From NCBI RefSeq assembly GCF_011301715.1, contig NZ_CP049870.1, forward strand, positions 2,238,501 to 2,302,500: a stretch of DNA of 64,000 bases, read 5' to 3'. Shown here in pieces: positions 56,741-64,000 of the stretch (position 1 is the first letter of the stretch; each line of letters begins with the position of its first letter). A program made the translations under genes and the position numbers. Below the pieces are notes generated by a model, which had not been told where the DNA came from, did no database searches, and saw nothing but the letters and a program-made list of their open reading frames with translations. Origin of the DNA: Sphingomonas sp. HDW15A (GTDB taxonomy: Bacteria > Pseudomonadota > Alphaproteobacteria > Sphingomonadales > Sphingomonadaceae).

Positions 56741-57988
56741 ATGGCGAAGACAGAAACTCCGCAGCCGGTCCGCGGCATGCAAAGCCTGCTTGGCGCAGAG
56801 GCCGACCGCATGGCTGCGGTTGTCGCCGCGTTCGACCGGGTTCGCCGCCTGTTCGGCTTCAAGCGGGTCGAGGTGCCCGTGCTGGAACCGACCGCGGTCT
56901 TCGCGCGGTCGCTGGGCGAGACGACCGATGTCGTCTCAAAGGAGATGTACAGCTTCGACGACAAGGGCGGCGATTCGGTGACGATGCGGCCGGAGTTCAC
57001 GGCTGGTATTGCCCGCGCCTATCTTTCGGAAGGGTGGCAGCAATATGCGCCGCTCAAGGTGGCGACACACGGCCCCGCATTTCGCTACGAGCGGCCACAA
57101 AAGGGGCGTTTTCGCCAGTTTCACCAACTTGACGCCGAGATCATCGGCGCGGCCGAACCGCAGGCTGACGTCGAGGCGATCGCCTTTGCCGCGCAATTGC
57201 TGGGCGAGCTTGGACTGGCCGAACGGTCGACGCTGCGGTTGAACACATTGGGCGATCCCGAAACCCGCCAGAAATGGCGCGACGCGCTGCACGCGCACTT
57301 CTCGAAGCATCAGAAGGAATTGAGCGAGGACAGCCGTTCGAGGCTTGATCGTAATCCGCTCAGGATTCTCGATTCCAAGGCGCATCAAGACTGGCCGATC
57401 GCCGACAGCGCGCCGGGGATCGACGAATTCTTGACAAGCGAGGCAGGCGCCTTCTTCGAAGCGGTGACCAAGGGCCTGGATTCGGCTGGTATCGCCTGGG
57501 TTCGTGAACCTCGGCTGGTGCGCGGCCTCGATTATTATCGGCACACCGCGTTCGAGTTCGTCACTCAAGAATTGGGCGCCCAGTCGCAGCTGCTTGGCGG
57601 CGGACGCTATGACGGGTTGGTCGAAGCGCTTGGCGGTCCGCATACGCCGGCAATTGGCTGGGCAGCGGGAATCGAGCGGCTGGCGATGATGATCGAGGAA
57701 CCGGAGGTGGAACAGATCGAGGCAGTGCTCGTGCCGCTCGGCGACGCGGCAGAGCAACTGGCCGGGCGATTGCTTTCGGATTTGCGTGGCGCCGGGATCG
57801 CGGCCGACATGGCGTATCGCGGAAATATGAAAAAGCGGCTGCAGCGTGCCAATGCGTCGGGCGCCCGGTTCGCTGTCATCCTTGGCGACGACGAAGTCGC
57901 AAGCGGATTGGCGCAACTGAAGAATCTGGAAAGTGGAGAGCAGCGGGCCATTGCGTTCGATTCCGTGGCGGAGGCGCTTCGCTCGTGA
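56741..57988 (+). CDS. hisS: Histidyl-tRNA synthetase
   Basis: This 415-residue class II synthetase has motif 1 around '[33 protein letters not shown]', motif 2 '[21 protein letters not shown]', and the histidine-specific '[15 protein letters not shown]' and '[11 protein letters not shown]' regions. A C-terminal anticodon domain starts near residue 320. It charges tRNA-His. Its stop overlaps the prfA GTG start by 4 bases. Confidence 0.97.
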   Translation: MAKTETPQPVRGMQSLLGAEADRMAAVVAAFDRVRRLFGFKRVEVPVLEPTAVFARSLGETTDVVSKEMYSFDDKGGDSVTMRPEFTAGIARAYLSEGWQQYAPLKVATHGPAFRYERPQKGRFRQFHQLDAEIIGAAEPQADVEAIAFAAQLLGELGLAERSTLRLNTLGDPETRQKWRDALHAHFSKHQKELSEDSRSRLDRNPLRILDSKAHQDWPIADSAPGIDEFLTSEAGAFFEAVTKGLDSAGIAWVREPRLVRGLDYYRHTAFEFVTQELGAQSQLLGGGRYDGLVEALGGPHTPAIGWAAGIERLAMMIEEPEVEQIEAVLVPLGDAAEQLAGRLLSDLRGAGIAADMAYRGNMKKRLQRANASGARFAVILGDDEVASGLAQLKNLESGEQRAIAFDSVAEALRS

Positions 57989-59064
57989 AGTCGATTTCGT
58001 CGGACAAGATCGCGTCCATCGAGGCGAAGCGGCACGAGCTCGCGGCGGCGATGGCCGCGCCCAACCTCGCGCCCGACGAATTCGTGCGCCTGTCGAAGGA
58101 ATATGCACAGGTCGAGCCGGTCGCCGCGGCAGCTCGCGAAGTGCGCCGTCTGCGGGCGGAGCGCGACAGCCTGAACGAGATGACCCGGGACGCCGATGCT
58201 GACATGCGGGCGATGGCAGAAGAGGAATTGTCGGCGATCGAGAGCCAGTTGCCGGAAGCCGAGCGGACGCTTGCGCTTCAGCTGTTGCCGAAGGATTCGG
58301 CCGATGAGCGCGCGGCGATGCTGGAGGTTCGCGCAGGCACGGGTGGCGACGAGGCGGCGCTGTTCGCGGGCGACCTCATGCGCATGTACCAGCGCTTCGC
58401 CGAAGAGCAGGGCTGGCGCTTCGAGATGATCAGCGCCTCCGCCTCCGACGTCGGTGGGTACAAGGAAGCGGTCGCCTCGATCAGCGGAAGCGGCGTATTC
58501 GCGCGCCTGAAGTTCGAGAGCGGCGTTCACCGCGTTCAGCGCGTTCCGGCAACGGAGAGCGGCGGTCGGATCCATACGTCCGCGGCGACCGTAGCCGTGC
58601 TTCCCGAAGCAGAGGAAGTCGACGTCCAGATCGACGACAAGGATCTTAGGATCGACGTCTACCGCTCGTCCGGGCCTGGCGGTCAATCGGTCAATACGAC
58701 GGACAGCGCGGTCCGGATCACCCACTTGCCGACCGGTCTCGTCGTCATCCAGCAGGACGAAAAGAGCCAGCACAAAAACAAGGCCAAGGCGCTAAAGGTG
58801 CTTCGTACGCGCTTGTTCGAGCTTGAGCGCGAGCGGCTGGCGAACGAGCGTGCCGGAGCGCGCAAATCGATGGTAGGGTCGGGTGACCGGTCGGAGCGGA
58901 TCCGGACCTACAATTTCCCGCAGGGCCGGGTGACGGACCATCGCATCAATCTCACGCTTCACAAGCTTGATGAGATTTTGGCCGGGCCGGGCCTGCTCGA
59001 GCTGACCGATGCGCTGATCGCCGAAGATGAGGCGGCGCGCCTGGCGAGTCTGGAAGAGGCGTGA
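57985..59064 (+). CDS. prfA: Peptide chain release factor 1
   Basis: The 359-residue protein has the class-I release factor GGQ loop '[24 protein letters not shown]' near residue 230 and the codon-recognition region with '[23 protein letters not shown]' near 185 (PxT motif PAT). It reads UAA and UAG. It starts with GTG in an ATGA-like overlap with hisS and ends overlapping prmC, the enzyme that methylates its GGQ glutamine, a classic pairing. Confidence 0.97.
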   Translation: MKSISSDKIASIEAKRHELAAAMAAPNLAPDEFVRLSKEYAQVEPVAAAAREVRRLRAERDSLNEMTRDADADMRAMAEEELSAIESQLPEAERTLALQLLPKDSADERAAMLEVRAGTGGDEAALFAGDLMRMYQRFAEEQGWRFEMISASASDVGGYKEAVASISGSGVFARLKFESGVHRVQRVPATESGGRIHTSAATVAVLPEAEEVDVQIDDKDLRIDVYRSSGPGGQSVNTTDSAVRITHLPTGLVVIQQDEKSQHKNKAKALKVLRTRLFELERERLANERAGARKSMVGSGDRSERIRTYNFPQGRVTDHRINLTLHKLDEILAGPGLLELTDALIAEDEAARLASLEEA

Positions 59065-59885
59065 CTGCACTTTCGCGCGCATTGGCGCGGGCTGCAGAGC
59101 GGTTGAAGGGCGTGAGTGATACGCCGCGCCTGGATTCGGAACTGTTGCTGGCCCATGCGTTGGGGATCGAGCGCGACGCGCTGCTTCTCAATCCGCCGCC
59201 TGTCACGGAGCCTGCGGCCTTCGCAGGATTTCTCGAGCGGCGAAGAGCCGGAGAGCCGGTTGCCTACATCACTGGCAAGCGCGGGTTCTGGAACATCGAG
59301 CTTGAGGTCGGTCCGGGCGTGCTCGTTCCAAGGCCGGACAGCGAGACGCTGATCGCCGCGGCGCTTGATCATTTTGAGCGCGGCCCCGAGCCGTCGCGGA
59401 TCCTCGATCTCGGCACCGGTCCAGGAACCTTGTTGCTCGCGGCGCTCGACCAGTGGCCGCGAGCTACGGGGATCGGCGTCGATGCTTCCGAACAAGCGCT
59501 TGAATATGCACGAGCCAACGCCAGGCGCCTTGGCCTTGGGCAGCGCGCGATGTTCCGCAAAGGGGATTGGGCGAAGGGAATTACGGAGCGCTTCGACCTG
59601 GTGCTGATAAACCCGCCCTATGTCGCGGAAGACGCCGAGCTTGGTACGGGCGTCGCGGAATATGAGCCGAGCGAAGCATTGTTCGCAGGCCCGGAAGGTC
59701 TCGATGAATATCGCCGCCTAGCCCCAGAGATTGCCCGGCTGCTGGCGCCCGGCGGAATGGCCGCAATCGAAATCGGGCACGACCAAGCCGAAGCGGTGAC
59801 GTCCTTGCTTGAAGCAGAGGGACTGAAGCCCATGCTGTTGCATGACATGGGCGGCCGGCCACGCGCGCTGGTGGTCCAGTCCTGA
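59061..59885 (+). CDS. prmC: Release factor glutamine N5-methyltransferase
   Basis: The 274-residue methyltransferase has a helical N-terminal domain, SAM motif I '[16 protein letters not shown]' near residue 114, and the catalytic '[15 protein letters not shown]' (NPPY near 184). It methylates the glutamine of the GGQ motif in PrfA and PrfB. GTG start coupled to prfA by a 4-base overlap. Confidence 0.95.
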   Translation: MTALSRALARAAERLKGVSDTPRLDSELLLAHALGIERDALLLNPPPVTEPAAFAGFLERRRAGEPVAYITGKRGFWNIELEVGPGVLVPRPDSETLIAAALDHFERGPEPSRILDLGTGPGTLLLAALDQWPRATGIGVDASEQALEYARANARRLGLGQRAMFRKGDWAKGITERFDLVLINPPYVAEDAELGTGVAEYEPSEALFAGPEGLDEYRRLAPEIARLLAPGGMAAIEIGHDQAEAVTSLLEAEGLKPMLLHDMGGRPRALVVQS

Positions 59886-60146
59886 AACAAAAGGCTTGGA
59901 ATTTGCTGCAGCCGGGCCTACATCAGGGGGCAGCGACGGGGCCGCATTCAATGCAATTGACGCGCTCCCGCCTGCTTTTTCCGATGAAAACTTGCTGCGG
60001 AACGGGCCGATAGCGGCACACCCAGCAACGAAATGCCGGCCCTTCGAAGGTCCGGACTTTCCACGGGAAAATAAAGCCTTTCCATTGAAGGGACAGGACA
60101 GACAGGGCGCCGCTGGTACGGCGCTGGTGCGACAGGGATACAGCAT

Positions 60147-60749
60147 TTGATCAATAATCGTCAGAGCGGCCGCCGTCGTGGCCGCGGAGGTCAGCGTCCC
60201 CAAGGCATGCCGGGCAATAGCGGCAATGCTCGCGATAACCGGCAGCGCGGCAATGCTGCGCAGCTTCTTGAAAAATACAAGAATATGGCACGCGACGCGC
60301 AGCTAGCCGGCGACCGCGTCCAGACCGAATATTTCCTGCAGTTTGCGGATCACTATTTCCGTGTCCTGAGCGAGAGCAGGGTGCGCTTCGAAGAGCAGCG
60401 CCGACAACGCGGTGACGACGATTCCGACGACGATGGCGATGAGCTGATCGAGTCGGAAGCGGAAAGCGGCGTCGAGAACGAGGACCGTCAGCCGCGCCGC
60501 CGCGCCCGCGATCGTGACGAACGGCCCGAGCGAAGCGAGCGAACCGAACGCCAGCCGCGCGGCAACGGTCGGACTCCCGCAACGGCCGATGACGACGATC
60601 ATCGCATGCCGTTCGATGCCCTGCCGCCGGCCATTGCTCGCGACGAGAATGACGAATTGTCGGAAGAAGACGAGACGCCGCCGGCCCGTCCGGTTCGTCG
60701 TACGCGGCGAGCCAAGAGCGTCGACGACGGCGAAGGTGCCGTGGCGTAA
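60147..60749 (+). CDS. DUF4167 domain protein, probable RNA-associated
   Basis: The 200-residue protein begins 'INNRQSGRRRGRGGQRPQGMPGNSGNARDNRQRGNAAQLLEKYKNMARDAQLAGDRVQTEYFLQFADHYFRVLSESR', the DUF4167 core (about 1-80), and continues with long acidic and basic low-complexity runs. It is common after prmC in alphaproteobacteria; its composition suggests RNA or ribosome contact, but no function is established. It starts with TTG at 60147, with AGGGA 8 bases before. The 261 bases ahead (59886-60146) hold no gene that I can support. Confidence 0.85.
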   Translation: MINNRQSGRRRGRGGQRPQGMPGNSGNARDNRQRGNAAQLLEKYKNMARDAQLAGDRVQTEYFLQFADHYFRVLSESRVRFEEQRRQRGDDDSDDDGDELIESEAESGVENEDRQPRRRARDRDERPERSERTERQPRGNGRTPATADDDDHRMPFDALPPAIARDENDELSEEDETPPARPVRRTRRAKSVDDGEGAVA

Positions 60750-60770
60750 ATCAGTCAGAATTGAGTCAAG

Positions 60771-60801
60771 AAAGGCGGGTTCGGTTCGGGCCCGCCTTTT
60801 T
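60771..60801 (+). terminator. Intrinsic terminator after the DUF4167 gene
   Basis: AAAGGCGGG (60771-60779) pairs with CCCGCCTTT (60791-60799) and the stem is followed by TT. It separates the prmC/DUF4167 unit from the Pho-regulated genes, whose Pho box starts six bases later. Confidence 0.85.
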
Positions 60802-60806
60802 GTCGC

Positions 60807-60846
60807 CTGTCACCGAACCGTAACGAACATGTCACCGAGCGGTCAC
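60807..60846 (+). promoter_or_regulatory. Double Pho box (four 7-bp repeats at 11-bp spacing)
   Basis: CTGTCAC (60807), CCGTAAC (60818), ATGTCAC (60829) and CGGTCAC (60840) recur exactly every 11 bases. This is the PhoB-binding architecture (TGTCA-type direct repeats). Two full Pho boxes end 59 bases before the pstS-like start, so PhoB should activate the gene when phosphate is low. Confidence 0.88.
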
Positions 60847-60905
60847 CGCGCACGCCTAGTCCCATACATGTCGGCGGCCGGGGAGGCCGCATAGGGGACA
60901 GGATC

Positions 60906-61940
60906 ATGACTCGCTTTAAGCTTCTCGCCGCCACGGCCGTGGCGCTGACTTCCATTCCGGCAGTGGCCGATGCCCGCTCGCAAATGCGCGCCGTTGGATC
61001 GTCGACTGTCTATCCATTCGCAAAGGCGGCGGCCGAGCGTATCGCCCGCGCCAACCCGAAGCTGGGAGCCCCGGTTATCGAATCGACGGGCACCGGCGCC
61101 GGATTTAAGCTTTTCTGTGCCGGTGTAGGCGAGCGCTTTCCCGACATTTCCAACGCTTCGCGGCGAATGAAGGCTTCGGAGGCCAAGGCGTGCGCCTCGA
61201 ATGGCGTTGCGCAAGTGACCGAAATCCAAATCGGCGTCGATGGACTGGCCCTTGCGACTGCCCGGTCGACCGGGCTCTCCGGCCTCACCCAGCGGGAAAT
61301 TTATCTGGCTCTCGCCAAGTCGCCCTTCGGAAAGACGCAAAAGGCCCGCACGTGGAAGGACGTGAACAGCAAGCTGCCTGCTATCCCGATTCGGGTTTAC
61401 GGCCCGCCGCCGACAAGCGGCACCCGCGATTCGCTAAACGAGTTGATCATGTCGGCAGGCTGCGAGACCAATGCGTCGATGGTCGCGCTCAAGAAAGCGA
61501 ACGAAGCGAAATACAAGGCGGTATGCCAGGGGCTTCGCGAAGACGGTGCCTTCGTCGAAGCGGGCGAAAATGACAATCTCATTGTCCAGAAGCTTGCCGC
61601 GAACCCGAACACGCTCGGCTTCTTTGGCTACAGCTTTCTCGAGGAAAATACGTCGAAACTGAAGGGCATCGCGATCAACGGCGTTCAGCCCACGTACGAG
61701 ACCATCGCGTCGTTCAAGTATCCGGGCGCGCGCCCGCTCTACATCTACGTCAAGAACGCGCATGTCCGGGCGATACCGGCAATTCGCGCCTTCGTCGCGG
61801 AAATGACCAAGGAGAGCGCAGTGGGACCGAACGGTTACATGAGGCAGCTCGGTCTTGTCGCGGCGCCTAATGGTGTGAGGGCACGTAGCCAGCAGGCTGC
61901 GCGCAACTTGTCGCCGCTCAATCTCGCAAGCCTGAAATAG
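60906..61940 (+). CDS. pstS: PstS-like phosphate-binding periplasmic protein
   Basis: The 344-residue protein has a signal peptide (MTRFKLLAATAVALTSIPAVADA) and a type II periplasmic-binding fold of the PstS class: 'RAVGSSTVYPFAKAAAERIARANP', 'VIESTGTGAGFKLFCAG', 'DISNASRRM', 'YGPPPTSGTRDSLNELIM' (phosphate contacts). The usual pstCAB-phoU genes are not adjacent, so it may feed a transporter encoded elsewhere or act with the porin gene that follows. The Pho box upstream and the OprP-like porin 80 bases downstream support a phosphate role. Confidence 0.88.
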   Translation: MTRFKLLAATAVALTSIPAVADARSQMRAVGSSTVYPFAKAAAERIARANPKLGAPVIESTGTGAGFKLFCAGVGERFPDISNASRRMKASEAKACASNGVAQVTEIQIGVDGLALATARSTGLSGLTQREIYLALAKSPFGKTQKARTWKDVNSKLPAIPIRVYGPPPTSGTRDSLNELIMSAGCETNASMVALKKANEAKYKAVCQGLREDGAFVEAGENDNLIVQKLAANPNTLGFFGYSFLEENTSKLKGIAINGVQPTYETIASFKYPGARPLYIYVKNAHVRAIPAIRAFVAEMTKESAVGPNGYMRQLGLVAAPNGVRARSQQAARNLSPLNLASLK

Positions 61941-62019
61941 GCTACACTCACATTCATCGGGGGCGTCCGCTTCTGCTGGCGCCCCTCATGCATAATTCTC
62001 TGAAGAAGGGACTTTTTCC

Positions 62020-63407
62020 ATGACACGTAAGATTTTCGTGGCCGCGCTGCTCGGGGCAAGCAGCCTTACGTTGGTTTCGCCCGCTAACGCACAGGAACCT
62101 GCTTCTGCGGCGCCCACCGAGCCGACCGAACCCGACGCATCCGATTCGACCGCCGATGCGGCAATCGCCGCGGCGCAGCCCGTCGATGACATGCAGGCCA
62201 AGATTGAGCTCCTGCAGGCGCAGGTCGAGGCGCTCCAGGAAGCGCTTGAATCGGTAAAGGCTGCCCAGGCCAAGACGGTACCGTCGTGGAAAGGCGCGCC
62301 GCTTCTAGAGGACAAGGAAGCGGGCTGGTCGTTTAAGCCGCGTGGACGCTTGATGTACGACGTCGGGTACGTGCAGAGCCCGGACGGTTACAGCAACAAG
62401 GGCCTCGGAATCTCCAACGAGGTGCGCCGAGCCCGGCTTGGCGTCGAGGGCACGGTACCAGGTGGTTTCGGCTACAAGTTCGAGCTCGACTTCGCGGCCG
62501 GTGATGTCGAATTCGCAGATGCATTTCTCAATTACAAAACTGGTCCGTGGGATATTACGGTGGGCCAGCACAACAATTTCCAGTCGCTCGACGAGCTGAC
62601 AAGTTCGCTGCATTCCAGCTTCATTGAGCGAGCCTCCTTCACAGACGCATTCGGCTTCGAACGCCGAGTTGGTATCTCGGCCCAATTCGCCAAGAATGAC
62701 TTCCTCGCTCAGGCGGGCCTTTTCACGGACAGCATCTCAGACCTGAATAGCGTGGGTGACGACAACAACAGCTACAGCTTCGACGGGCGCGTGGTCTACG
62801 CACCGTTGGTTGGCAAGAACCAGCTGCACTTCGGCGCCTCGGCGCACCACCGCGTGCTCAACGATGCCGCCGAAGTTCTTCGTTACCGCCAACGCCCGGC
62901 GATTCACACGACCGACGTCCGCTTTGTAGACACCGGCAACATCACCAGTGTCGAGAAAGAGACGGGACTTGGTCTCGAGGCGGCCGGGATCTTCGGTCCC
63001 TTCCACCTCGCAGGCGAAGCCTATTGGCAGAAGGTACACCGCGCATTCGGCGACGAGCCGACCTTCTTCGGCAGCTACATCGAGGGGGGTACTTCTTCAC
63101 CGGTGAGAGTCGCGGCTACAAGGGCGGTAAGTTCGACCGCGTGAAGGTCAAGAAGCCATTCTCCGATGGCGGCTGGGGTGCGCTCGGTCTTAACTTCCGC
63201 TGGGACTACCTCGACCTAGAAGACGAAGGCTACGTCGGGGGAACGCAAAATGCTTTCCAGGCCTCGCTCAACTGGAAGCCGAGCGACTACATCCTGTTCG
63301 GTCTGAACTTGGGTCACATTCTGTATGACAATGCTGCGATCGCCGCTGACGGCGATCGGGATTACGGGGTGAACATGGCAGGCCTGCGGGCACAGGTCGA
63401 CTTCTAA
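62020..63407 (+). CDS. Phosphate-selective porin O/P-like protein (split by an apparent 1-base deletion)
   Basis: The protein has a signal peptide, an N-terminal coiled-coil 'IELLQAQVEALQEALESVKAAQAK', then a barrel of the OprO/OprP class ('WSFKPRGRLMYDVGYVQSP', 'RARLGVEGTVPGGFGYKFELDFAAGDVEFADAFLNYKTGPWDITVGQHNNFQSLDELTSS'). The frame breaks in the G-run at 63084-63089; adding one G joins 'FFGSYIEGG' to 'YFFTGESRGYKGGKFDRVKVKKPF', and the repaired product (about 463 residues) ends in 'LRAQVDF' with the expected C-terminal Phe. It lies in the Pho-controlled pair with pstS. Confidence 0.87.
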
Positions 63408-63437
63408 CCGGTCCGCCCCCGGGAAAGTAAGCGTGGC

Positions 63438-63469
63438 AAAGGCCCTCCGGCGAAAGCCGGGGGCCTTTT
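63438..63469 (+). terminator. Strong intrinsic terminator after the porin gene
   Basis: AAAGGCCCTCCGGC (63438-63451) and GCCGGGGGCCTTTT (63456-63469) form a long stem with a GAAA tetraloop and a T-rich end. It lies between the porin and the convergent thioesterase and could serve both. Confidence 0.88.
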
Positions 63470-63471
63470 CT

Positions 63472-63852
63472 TCATGCCGGTGTGTCGACCGCTCGAGGAC
63501 GATGCTGGGCGTCGAGCGCGACGAACGTGAACAGGGCCTCGGTAACCTTGACGTGGGTCGCGCCGCGGTCGCGCGTGGCGACGACTTCAACCCGAATCGC
63601 GATCGACGTTCGTCCGACGCGTTCGATCTCAGCGTAGACGCTAATCACATCTCGCAGGTGGATAGGCTGAATGAATTCCATCTTGTCGATGGCCACGGTC
63701 GCGACCGGACCGTTCGCCCGCCGAGAGGCGACGATCCCGGCCGCGATATCCATCTGGCTGAGTACCCAGCCACCGAAAATATGACCGTTCGCATTGATAT
63801 CGCTCGGGCCTGGCACGACCCGAAGGATCGGTTCACCGCGCACTTTGGTCAT
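63472..63852 (-). CDS. Acyl-CoA thioesterase (YciA-like hot-dog fold)
   Basis: The 126-residue hot-dog enzyme has 'VVPGPSDINANGHIFGGWVLSQMDIAAGIVASRRANGPVATVAIDKMEFIQPIHLRDVISVYAEIERVGRTSIAIRVEVVA'. The conserved Asn-Gly-His-Phe-Gly-Gly loop and Asp are as in YciA/BACH acyl-CoA thioesterases. It cleaves acyl-CoA to free acid and CoA. Its ATG overlaps the stop of the small membrane gene upstream by 4 bases. Confidence 0.9.
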   Translation of the reverse strand: MTKVRGEPILRVVPGPSDINANGHIFGGWVLSQMDIAAGIVASRRANGPVATVAIDKMEFIQPIHLRDVISVYAEIERVGRTSIAIRVEVVATRDRGATHVKVTEALFTFVALDAQHRPRAVDTPA

Positions 63853-64000
63853 GAGTCGTCATTCTCCGGTTGGAAGTGAGCCACCTCGTCATCGTAACCG
63901 GTTGACGAGGAGAAAAAGATCAAAAGCATCAGCGACCCCGCCAGCATCACGGTGAGGAAAACTCCTAGTCCCGTCGCAATCACCATATGCGGCCGCCAGC
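63849..64000 (-). CDS. Small membrane protein or C-terminal end of a larger one (right edge)
   Basis: On the minus strand a frame ending at 63849 reads 'MVIATGLGVFLTVMLAGSLMLLIFFSSSTGYDDEVAHFQPENDDS' from an ATG at 63986, with one hydrophobic span and an acidic tail. The frame is still open to the window edge (codons for WRPH precede the ATG), so this may be the C-terminus of a longer protein. It overlaps the thioesterase start by 4 bases. I do not recognise the family. Confidence 0.5.
   Translation of the reverse strand, partial: WRPHMVIATGLGVFLTVMLAGSLMLLIFFSSSTGYDDEVAHFQPENDDS

Noticed and set aside
59886..60146. Possible small gene between prmC and the DUF4167 gene
   Set aside because: Short frames exist but none has a ribosome site or family resemblance; I see only probable leader and promoter sequence.
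61959..61986. Hairpin between pstS and porin as a terminator
   Set aside because: GGGGCG pairs with CGCCCC but no T-run follows, and the porin gene seems to belong to the same Pho-controlled unit.

Overview
The window is a compact, high-GC chromosomal segment of an alphaproteobacterium, most likely order Sphingomonadales. Supporting signs are the two large TonB-dependent receptors, the lptC-lptA-lptB-rpoN order, an rpmG / DivK-like regulator / DUF3572 neighbourhood, COQ9 and ubiquinol-cytochrome c chaperone genes, a DUF4167 protein and the 'cisplatin-response' ATP-dependent ligase. Genes are close-packed with many 4-nt stop/start overlaps. I see no tRNA, rRNA, CRISPR array, insertion sequence or prophage.

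Layout: 1-2.6 kb riboflavin synthesis (ribD end, ribE, ribBA with an N-terminal helix-turn-helix, ribH). 2.6-7.4 kb an old yellow enzyme, a drug/metabolite transporter, COQ9 and feoAB behind a Fur-like box. 7.5-11.6 kb ssb, yceD and the cytochrome bc1 chaperone opposite bamE, then tryptophan dioxygenase plus a kynureninase-like enzyme. 11.6-16.9 kb a TetR regulator divergent from a TonB receptor/hydrolase/MFS uptake cluster, with overlapping palindromes between them. 17-18.6 kb two secreted proteins. 18.7-26.1 kb dnaN, recF, a DEAD-box helicase, gyrB and an EEP hydrolase. 26.1-30.2 kb (minus) rnd-lptC-lptA-lptB-rpoN. 30.4-34.9 kb a double cold-shock protein, a CPBP protease, a DNA ligase and two unknowns. 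35-39.6 kb rpmG, a DivK-like regulator and a six-gene metabolic run. 39.5-42.9 kb an asparaginase, an SPFH cluster and a hydrolase. 42.9-48.2 kb (minus) a TIR / tail-anchored / SLOG-membrane / S1-P1 nuclease operon. 48.3-60.7 kb ispG, a flavoprotein, transporters, a second TonB receptor, ppa, aqpZ, hisS-prfA-prmC and DUF4167. 60.8-63.4 kb a Pho-box-controlled PstS-like protein and a phosphate-type porin. The window ends with a thioesterase and a small membrane ORF.

The two most interesting items are (i) the RibBA enzyme carrying an N-terminal XRE-like HTH, whose gene is preceded by a perfect 20-bp palindrome, suggesting a self-regulating biosynthetic enzyme, and (ii) the four-gene operon at 42860-48222. 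That operon joins a TIR protein with an intact NADase-type glutamate to a SLOG-type nucleotide-sensor protein with four predicted membrane spans, a small tail-anchored protein and a secreted zinc nuclease. It resembles a TIR-signal/SLOG-sensor immune circuit but matches no system I can name.

Caution on sequence quality: twelve genes, including the essential gyrB and ispG, are each split by an apparent loss of one G or C, mostly in short G/C runs. All shifts go the same way. This pattern fits consensus (homopolymer) errors much better than decay, so I describe these genes as whole CDSs and give the point of each shift.
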